Part shown: positions 1 to 4,536 of the stretch, in pieces | Position numbering within the stretch: the stretch's first letter is position 1 | How the letters are laid out: every line of letters begins with the position of its first letter | Origin: Oscillospiraceae bacterium | Lineage (GTDB): Bacteria > Bacillota > Clostridia > Oscillospirales > Acutalibacteraceae | Assembly: GCA_902797915.1 (NCBI GenBank) | Contig: CADBUK010000165.1 | Coordinates: 1-5,565 of the forward strand | Reading direction: 5' to 3' | Length of the DNA: 5,565 nt | The notes under the pieces: generated by a model | The model's input: the letters and a program-made list of their open reading frames with translations, nothing else | Told to the model about the DNA's origin: nothing | Databases searched by the model: none | Position numbers and translations under genes: made by a program

Positions 1-159
1 AGTTCATCTTTCAGAGAGTTTATTAGCGAAGGCACTCAGGCTATACATAAATATGATAAACTTGATTCATTAAATGGTATGCCGATTGAGAGCTGTCCAA
101 ATTTTTTGGGTGAAAATTCATCGGATTCATTATTTTATAAAACAATCGGAAAGTCATAA
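1..159 (+). CDS. C-terminal fragment of an unidentified protein
   Basis: Frame 1 is open from the window edge to a TAA at 157-159 and encodes the last 52 residues of a protein whose start lies outside the window. The tail is polar, with many Ser, Asp and Lys residues, has no hydrophobic membrane segment, and ends in ...YKTIGKS. I recognise no family or motif. By hand count the stretch is about 32% GC, clearly lower than polA beside it, so it may be a lineage-specific or acquired gene, or simply a poorly conserved C-terminus. The stop codon sits in the loop of a hairpin, and polA begins 26 nt later. That the frame is coding is inferred from its openness and from the terminator-like hairpin at its end; no homology supports it. 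Confidence 0.5.
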   Translation, partial: SSSFREFISEGTQAIHKYDKLDSLNGMPIESCPNFLGENSSDSLFYKTIGKS

Positions 160-168
160 AACTTTCCG
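147..168 (+). terminator. Hairpin around the stop codon of the upstream gene, possible terminator
   Basis: CGGAAAGT (147-154) pairs perfectly with ACTTTCCG (161-168) across the loop CATAAA, which contains most of the TAA stop. With a 2-nt bulge the stem extends by AAT/ATT. Only a short ATTTT follows (171-175), so this is a weak intrinsic terminator at best. Because it ends 8 nt before the polA Shine-Dalgarno, it could instead act on polA mRNA if transcription reads through. Confidence 0.4.
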
Positions 169-175
169 CGATTTT

Positions 176-180
176 GGGGA
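176..180 (+). promoter_or_regulatory. Ribosome binding site of polA
   Basis: GGGGA lies 5 nt before the ATG at 186. This decides the start: the in-frame TTG at 174 would lie upstream of this motif and next to the hairpin, and would add four residues (MGIL) before the conserved MKLLVIDGNS opening of Pol I. Confidence 0.55.
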
Positions 181-185
181 TACTT

Positions 186-2780
186 ATGAAATTGCTTGTT
201 ATTGACGGCAACAGTATTGTTAACCGCGCCTTTTACGGCATAAAGCTGCTTACAACTAAAAAGGGCGATTATACTAACGCAATCTACGGCTTTTTAAACA
301 TCCTTTTAAAGCTGCAGGATACCTGTGAACCCGATGCGGTCGCAATTGCGTTTGACGTTCATGCACCTACCTTCCGTCACAAAATGTATGCGGATTATAA
401 GGCGGGGCGCCACGCCATGCCCGATGAGCTTCGCGCACAGATGCCCGTGCTCAAAAACCTGCTTAAACTGCTCGGCTATAAAACCATTGAGTGCGAGGGC
501 TGGGAGGCGGACGATATTCTCGGCACGCTTGCAGCCTCCTGCCGCAGCGAAGGCAACGAGTGCTTCATCGCAACGGGAGACAGGGATTCGCTTCAGCTTG
601 CGCACGACGGCGTTAAGGTGCTTCTTGCCCGTACTAAGATGGGGCAGGCGGTTACCGATGTGTATGACGAGGCCGCCATTATGGAGGAATACGGTATTAC
701 TCCGCAGGCGCTTATTCAGGTTAAGGCGTTGCAGGGCGATTCAAGCGATAATATTCCGGGCGTTTCGGGCGTCGGGGCAAAAACAGCGCTTGATTTAATT
801 CAGCGCTTCGGTACGCTTGATTATATTTACGAAAATCTTGACGAAATTGACATCAAAAAGGGCGTTCGTGAAAAGCTCGGCAACGATAAGGAAAAGGCGT
901 ATCTTTCGCTTGACCTCGGCACAATCCGTACTGACGCACCCGTGGATACTGATATCAACGACTACACCGTTAACTGTGAAAATAAGCAAAAGGCGGTTTC
1001 CGAATTTGTGCGCCTTGAGCTGTTCAGCCTTATTGATAAATTCAGTCTTAACGCTAACGATGCGGTTGCAGACGATACGGAGGAGGCAAAGCCTGCTGAG
1101 CTTACTCTTGAGGAGGCTCAGAGCGCTCAGTCCGTGCTTGATATGCTCGGCACGGAGGTTTACGTTTACCCGAATATTATTGATAACGATATTACGGATT
1201 TGTACTTTTCCTTCGGAGAAAGGATTGTCGCCGTTCGTTCCTGCCAGCCGTTTTATGAGGAGTTTGTAAAAGCGTTTCTTCAAAGCAGCGCTATTAAATA
1301 CACCTATACTTCAAAATATTTTCATCGTCTTGCGGCTCAGCTCGGCATTAACTGCTGGAATGTTCAGGGCGATTTAATGCTGTCGGCATATCTGCTCAGC
1401 CCGTCGGACAGTAAGTACGATATTGAGCATCTCTGCCTTGAATACGGAGTAGTTTTGCCCTCTTACGTTAACGAGCTCGGCAGTGAGGACAAGCTTGTTG
1501 CCTATGCGGCGGTGCTAAAACCCCTGTTTGAAAAAACAAACGAAAAGCTCAGGGAGGCGGAGCAGCTTCGTCTGCTTTTTGACATTGAGCTTCCGCTTGC
1601 CCGCGTGCTTGCAAAAATGGAGGTTGCGGGCTTTGAGGTTGACCGTGAGGGCATTGAGCAGTTTGGTTCAAAGCTCAGTGCCAGAATTAAGGAGCTTACC
1701 TCGGAAATCTATCAGCTTGCAGGGCGTGAGTTCAACATTAATTCTCCCAAGCAGCTCGGCGTTGTGCTGTTTGAGGAAATGATGATACCCACCAAAAAGA
1801 AAACCAAAAGCGGCTATTCAACCAAAGCGGAGGTTTTGGAGGAGCTTGCTACCGATTACCCGATTGTTTCGCTTATTCTGGAGTACCGCAGCCTGTCCAA
1901 GCTCAATTCAACCTATTGCGAGGGGCTGTTAAAGGTTATCGGCTCGGACGGCAGAATTCACACCTCGTTTAATCAGGTTGAAACCCGAACGGGCAGAATT
2001 TCCTCGCTTGAGCCTAACCTGCAGAATATTCCTATCAGGACGGAACTCGGCAGGGAAATGCGCAAGTTCTTTGTTGCGGGCGAGGGCAAAATGCTTATTG
2101 ACGCCGACTACAGCCAGATTGAGCTTCGCGTGCTTGCCGATTTGGCGGGCGATGAGGCAATGATTTCCGCCTTCAATAACGGCGAGGATATACACCGCAC
2201 AACCGCTGCGCAGGTATTCAACCTCCCGCCCGAAATGGTAACCCCGCTCCTGCGCTCAAGGGCAAAGGCGGTTAATTTCGGTATTGTTTACGGTATCGGC
2301 GCCTTCAGTCTTGCAAAGGATATCGGCGTTACAAATAAAGAGGCAAAGGCGTATATTGACGGCTATTTAAACCATTTTTCAGGCGTTGCCTCATATATGA
2401 ATAAAATGATTGATACGGCTAAGGAAAACGGCTATGCCGAAACCCTGTTTAACCGCCGCCGCTATCTGCCCGAGCTTGCCTCAAGCAATCATATGCTGCG
2501 TGCGTTCGGCAAGCGTGTGGCAAGAAATATGCCCATTCAGGGCACTGCCGCGGATATTATCAAAATCGCAATGGTTCGCGTTGATAACCGCCTTGAAGCA
2601 GAGAATATGCAGGCGCGTTTAATTCTTCAGGTGCACGATGAATTAATCGTCGAAGCCCCCGAGGCTGAGGCTGAAAAGGCGCTTGAAATCGTAACCGAGG
2701 AAATGGAAAACGCCTGCAAAATGAAGGTTAAGCTTCTTGCAGACGGTAAGATTGCAAAAAACTGGTACGACGCTCATTAA
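186..2780 (+). CDS. polA: DNA polymerase I (5'-nuclease and polymerase; proofreading domain degenerate)
   Basis: This family A polymerase fills gaps and removes RNA primers during Okazaki fragment maturation and excision repair. It has 864 residues, close to the B. subtilis enzyme and shorter than E. coli. The N-terminal FEN-type 5'-nuclease (about 1-290) keeps its acidic metal ligands: D7, D57 in AIAFD, EADD 107-110, GDRD 131-134 and GDSSDN 184-189, followed by a helix-hairpin-helix (PGVSGVGAKTA). The middle domain (about 300-450) lacks the DxE of Exo I and has Leu444 where E. coli has Asp501, so proofreading is probably absent, as in Bacillus and Taq enzymes. The polymerase domain has motif A (DADYSQIELR 639-648), the O-helix with R690, K694, F698 and Y702, and motif C (VHDE 816-819). 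Phe698 is the position that disfavours dideoxynucleotides in family A enzymes. The start is the ATG preceded by GGGGA. No strong promoter is visible in the 26-nt gap, so it may be transcribed from upstream. Confidence 0.97.
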   Translation: MKLLVIDGNSIVNRAFYGIKLLTTKKGDYTNAIYGFLNILLKLQDTCEPDAVAIAFDVHAPTFRHKMYADYKAGRHAMPDELRAQMPVLKNLLKLLGYKTIECEGWEADDILGTLAASCRSEGNECFIATGDRDSLQLAHDGVKVLLARTKMGQAVTDVYDEAAIMEEYGITPQALIQVKALQGDSSDNIPGVSGVGAKTALDLIQRFGTLDYIYENLDEIDIKKGVREKLGNDKEKAYLSLDLGTIRTDAPVDTDINDYTVNCENKQKAVSEFVRLELFSLIDKFSLNANDAVADDTEEAKPAELTLEEAQSAQSVLDMLGTEVYVYPNIIDNDITDLYFSFGERIVAVRSCQPFYEEFVKAFLQSSAIKYTYTSKYFHRLAAQLGINCWNVQGDLMLSAYLLSPSDSKYDIEHLCLEYGVVLPSYVNELGSEDKLVAYAAVLKPLFEKTNEKLREAEQLRLLFDIELPLARVLAKMEVAGFEVDREGIEQFGSKLSARIKELTSEIYQLAGREFNINSPKQLGVVLFEEMMIPTKKKTKSGYSTKAEVLEELATDYPIVSLILEYRSLSKLNSTYCEGLLKVIGSDGRIHTSFNQVETRTGRISSLEPNLQNIPIRTELGREMRKFFVAGEGKMLIDADYSQIELRVLADLAGDEAMISAFNNGEDIHRTTAAQVFNLPPEMVTPLLRSRAKAVNFGIVYGIGAFSLAKDIGVTNKEAKAYIDGYLNHFSGVASYMNKMIDTAKENGYAETLFNRRRYLPELASSNHMLRAFGKRVARNMPIQGTAADIIKIAMVRVDNRLEAENMQARLILQVHDELIVEAPEAEAEKALEIVTEEMENACKMKVKLLADGKIAKNWYDAH

Positions 2781-2793
2781 ATCAGTTGTTTTT
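2756..2793 (+). terminator. Weak terminator-like inverted repeat across the polA stop
   Basis: AAAAAACTG at 2756-2764 can pair with CAGTT-g-TTTTT at 2783-2793, with one bulged G and an 18-nt loop containing the polA TAA. The A-tract, short stem and T-tract pattern resembles a small bidirectional terminator, but the stem has only two G-C pairs and the loop is large. It may be chance in AT-rich sequence. Confidence 0.2.
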
Positions 2794-2815
2794 CCTTTAT
2801 GCTGCGTTTCACTCG

Positions 2816-2844
2816 TTTTTTCTTGATTTACGCTGAACTATAAT
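2816..2844 (+). promoter_or_regulatory. Possible promoter for rimI-tsaD
   Basis: A perfect -10 hexamer TATAAT lies at 2839-2844. The only sequence at 17-nt spacing is a T-run (2816-2821) that matches the -35 consensus poorly; TTGATT at 2823-2828 is too close. A start near 2851 would put the GC-rich palindrome at the very 5' end of the transcript. The TATAAT is AT-rich and could be fortuitous or part of the repeat element. Confidence 0.3.
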
Positions 2845-2850
2845 ATATTC

Positions 2851-2874
2851 GTAGGGGCGGATGTTATCCGCCCG
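2851..2874. repeat. GC-rich palindromic intergenic element (REP-like)
   Basis: GGGCGGAT (2855-2862) and ATCCGCCC (2866-2873) form a perfect 8-bp stem with a 3-nt loop, framed by GTAG and a final G. It is a GC block inside an AT-rich intergenic region. From memory, similar GTAGGGGCGGAT/ATCCGCCC palindromes are scattered between genes in clostridial and Oscillospiraceae genomes; I could not check this here, and only one copy occurs in this window. It lies 13 nt before the rimI ATG, where a Shine-Dalgarno would normally be. It is not a convincing terminator, since no T-tract follows it. Confidence 0.6.
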
Positions 2875-2890
2875 CTTGAAACGCTTATGA
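2861..2890 (+). other. Possible 9-codon leader ORF overlapping the rimI start
   Basis: An ATG inside the palindrome (2861) opens a frame encoding MLSARLKRL that ends with TGA at 2888-2890, so its stop overlaps the rimI start as ATGA. AGGGG (2853-2857) lies only 3 nt before this ATG, which is close for a Shine-Dalgarno. rimI has no recognisable Shine-Dalgarno of its own, so re-initiation from this leader is a plausible way to translate it. Nothing beyond the geometry supports translation, and a chance ORF this short is common. Confidence 0.2.
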
Positions 2891-3306
2891 TTTACACAAT
2901 TGCTCAAAAAGAGAATATTGCCGATATTGCGGCGATTGAAGCGGCGTGCTTTTCATCTCCGTGGAATTCGCTTACGCTTGAGGCAGAGCTTGAAAACGAA
3001 TGCTCACACATTTTTACCGCTGTTGACGGCGGTAAAGCGGTGGGCTATGTTCTGCTGTATATCGTTGCGGGCGAGGCGGATATCGTGCGCGTTGCCGTGC
3101 TGCCGGAATACAGGCGCCGGGGCGTTGCGCGCGAACTTTTAACCCGCGCTTTTGAAAAAATTGACGGCGCAGTTTTCCTTGACGTGCGCGAAAGTAATAC
3201 CCCCGCCATTGAGCTTTATAAATCCCTCGGCTTTGAGGACACGGGCGTTCGCAAAAACTATTATTCAAACCCTACGGAAAACGCCGTTTTAATGAAAAGG
3301 GAATAG
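2887..3306 (+). CDS. rimI: Ribosomal protein bS18 alanine N-acetyltransferase (RimI family GNAT)
   Basis: RimI enzymes transfer an acetyl group from acetyl-CoA to the N-terminal alanine of ribosomal protein S18, in the cytoplasm. This 139-residue protein is a single GNAT domain. The acetyl-CoA pyrophosphate loop is VAVLPEYRRRGVA (69-81). The C-terminal signature follows the RimI pattern: DVRESN (99-104), IELYKSLGF (108-116) and VRKNYY (121-126). Compared with E. coli RimI, Tyr115 (general acid) corresponds to Tyr111, but Glu103 (catalytic base) corresponds to Asp99. The protein is a little shorter than E. coli RimI, mainly before this strand. It is followed after 4 nt by tsaD, a pairing known from the B. 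subtilis ydiB-ydiE operon, which supports the RimI call over a generic GNAT. The ATG at 2887 lacks a clear Shine-Dalgarno, and no ATG, GTG or TTG lies upstream in frame before the stop at 2824-2826. The true substrate could be broader than S18. Confidence 0.9.
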   Translation: MIYTIAQKENIADIAAIEAACFSSPWNSLTLEAELENECSHIFTAVDGGKAVGYVLLYIVAGEADIVRVAVLPEYRRRGVARELLTRAFEKIDGAVFLDVRESNTPAIELYKSLGFEDTGVRKNYYSNPTENAVLMKRE

Positions 3307-3310
3307 GCTT

Positions 3311-4330
3311 ATGAACATACTCGGAATTGAATCCTCCTGCGATGAAACCGCCGCTGCGGTGGTTGAAAACGGCAGGTTTGTAAAATCAAATATTGTGGCA
3401 AGCTCGCTTGAGGAGCATAAGCTTTACGGCGGCGTTGTGCCCGAAATCGCCTCCCGCCGCCACGCGGAATGTATCAGCTCCGTGGTTGCAGAGGCGCTTG
3501 AAAAGGCAGGCTGCACCCTTGATGATATTGACGCCATCGCCGTAACCTATGCCCCGGGGCTTATCGGCGCGCTGCTTGTGGGCGTGAATTTTGCAAAGGG
3601 TCTGGCTTCCGCTTCGGGCAAGCCGCTCGTGCCCGTGCACCATCTGCGCTCCCATATCGCTTCAAATTATCTTACCTCTGATGTTGAACCGCCGTTTTTG
3701 TGCCTTGTTGTCAGCGGCGGACATTCGCACATCGTTGCCGTTAACAGTTACACGGATTATAAGGTTATCGGCAAAACGCGTGACGATGCGGCGGGCGAGG
3801 CGCTTGATAAAGCGGGCAGAACCCTCGGGCTCTCATACCCGGGCGGTATCAGTATTGATAAAATCAGCAAGCAGGGGAATGCGGACGCGTTCAAATTCCC
3901 GCATCCGCGTGTTGACGGCGCGCCCTATGACTTTTCGTTCAGCGGCTTGAAAACCGCGGTAATAAACACCGTTCATAACGCGCAGCAAAAGGGTGAGGAA
4001 ATCCCCGTTGCCGATTTGGCGGCTTCTTTTCAGAAAAACGTTGTCGGCTGTTTAACCGAAAAGTTAGAGGCTGTTGCGCTTGATTTAGGCTATAATAAAA
4101 TCGTGCTCGCGGGCGGCGTTTCCGCAAATTCATTGCTGCGTGCGGAATGCGAAAAGATGTGCAAAAAGCACGGCTGGGCGCTTCAGCTGCCCGAGCTGAA
4201 ATACTGCGGCGATAACGGCGCAATGGTTGCCGCGCAGGGCTATTATGAATTTCTTGCGGGCGTGCGCGCTTCATCAAATCTCAACGCTTACGCCACTATG
4301 CCGATAGACTGCGGGCACAACCCGCAATGA
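3311..4330 (+). CDS. tsaD: tRNA t6A37 threonylcarbamoyltransferase subunit TsaD
   Basis: TsaD (Kae1/Qri7 family, formerly Gcp) transfers the threonylcarbamoyl group from threonylcarbamoyl-adenylate to A37 of ANN-decoding tRNAs, working with TsaB and TsaE in bacteria. The 339 residues match the usual length and carry the full ASKHA-fold signature set: GIESSCDET (5-13), the metal-binding H111 and H115 of HHLRSH (same numbers as in E. coli), VVSGGHSHIV (133-142), TRDDAAGEALDKAGRTLG (156-173), YPGG (176-179), DFSFSGLKTA (207-216), LAGGVSAN (266-273) and CGDNGAM (299-305), with D301 as the remaining metal ligand. The E. coli MEG between the two histidines' flanks is replaced by LRS, a variation that keeps the HxxxH spacing. 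The ATG is 4 nt after the rimI stop and is preceded by AAGGGA at 3298-3303, so the two genes are co-transcribed. The partner genes tsaB and tsaE are not in this window. A hairpin covers the 3' end. Confidence 0.97.
   Translation: MNILGIESSCDETAAAVVENGRFVKSNIVASSLEEHKLYGGVVPEIASRRHAECISSVVAEALEKAGCTLDDIDAIAVTYAPGLIGALLVGVNFAKGLASASGKPLVPVHHLRSHIASNYLTSDVEPPFLCLVVSGGHSHIVAVNSYTDYKVIGKTRDDAAGEALDKAGRTLGLSYPGGISIDKISKQGNADAFKFPHPRVDGAPYDFSFSGLKTAVINTVHNAQQKGEEIPVADLAASFQKNVVGCLTEKLEAVALDLGYNKIVLAGGVSANSLLRAECEKMCKKHGWALQLPELKYCGDNGAMVAAQGYYEFLAGVRASSNLNAYATMPIDCGHNPQ
4310..4326 (+). terminator. Hairpin at the end of tsaD, possible terminator
   Basis: TGCGGG (4310-4315) pairs with CCCGCA (4321-4326) around the loop CACAA, directly before the TGA stop at 4328-4330. 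The stem is short but GC-rich. No T-run follows, so it is not a standard intrinsic terminator; it could block 3' exonucleases or be incidental. A second weak pair, AAGCG (4351-4355) with CGCTT (4368-4372), follows in the intergenic region. Confidence 0.3.
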
Positions 4331-4383
4331 ATATGAATAGATTATCAGCAAAGCGACCCTTACTGAACGCTTATTAACATTTG

Positions 4384-4409
4384 TTCACATATTTTATTCA
4401 CATATTTTA
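4384..4409. repeat. Two perfect tandem copies of a 13-nt repeat upstream of the carboxykinase promoter
   Basis: TTCACATATTTTA occurs twice head to tail (4384-4396 and 4397-4409) with no mismatch. The pair lies 13 bp upstream of the -35 box at 4423. With a transcription start near 4458 its centre is about -61, a typical place for an activator bound upstream of RNA polymerase. The regulator is unknown; replication slippage in AT-rich DNA is an alternative origin. Confidence 0.6.
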
Positions 4410-4422
4410 TATAATATTTCTA

Positions 4423-4451
4423 TTGCACTTTAATCTAAAAATTGCTATAAT
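4423..4451 (+). promoter_or_regulatory. Strong sigma-A type promoter of the PEP carboxykinase gene
   Basis: The -35 box TTGCAC (4423-4428; 5 of 6 to TTGACA) and the -10 box TATAAT (4446-4451; 6 of 6) are separated by exactly 17 nt, and TGC directly before the -10 makes it an extended -10. The expected start is near 4458, giving a leader of about 79 nt before the ATG at 4537. The leader is AT-rich and contains a T7 run (4502-4509 region) but no strong hairpin or riboswitch that I can recognise. Confidence 0.85.
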
Positions 4452-4521
4452 AATGCTGAAAAATTACGAAGTATTGTTTGGCGTGTTCGTTAAATTAATT
4501 CGTTTTTTTAAATTTATGCAT

Positions 4522-4530
4522 AAAGGAGAT
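4522..4530 (+). promoter_or_regulatory. Ribosome binding site of the PEP carboxykinase gene
   Basis: AAAGGAGAT is a near-perfect Shine-Dalgarno ending 6 nt before the ATG at 4537. It is the strongest ribosome binding site in the window and fixes the start codon. It fits high expression, together with the strong promoter and biased codon use of the gene. Confidence 0.85.
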
Positions 4531-4536
4531 TGTTTT

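Noticed and set aside
131..141. TATAAA as a -10 box for a polA promoter
   Set aside because: No acceptable -35 at 16-18 nt upstream, and it lies in AT-rich coding sequence.
174..185. In-frame TTG at 174 as the polA start
   Set aside because: It lies before the GGGGA motif and next to the hairpin, and adds residues before the conserved Pol I N-terminus; ATG 186 is better placed.
325..798. Second + frame open for 157 codons inside polA
   Set aside because: The translation is Arg/Leu/Cys-rich as expected for an out-of-frame reading, and it overlaps the well-supported 5'-nuclease domain.
795..1283. Long reverse-strand open frame inside polA (162 codons)
   Set aside because: It is a shadow of polA codon structure; no recognisable domain, and polA is intact across it.
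4371..4390. Rex-like operator (TTAACATTTGTTCA) upstream of pckG
   Set aside because: The half-sites face the wrong way relative to the TTGTTAA-N4-TTAACAA consensus, and they mismatch it.
4410..4415. Second TATAAT upstream of pckG as an additional promoter
   Set aside because: The best -35 candidate, TTCACA at 4384, is 20 nt away, and the second repeat copy is too near; the promoter at 4423-4451 is far better.
4466..4509. ACGAA/TTCGT pairing followed by a T-run in the pckG leader, as an attenuator or riboswitch
   Set aside because: Only 5 bp with a 15-nt loop, and the T-run is 11 nt past the stem; no riboswitch core recognised.
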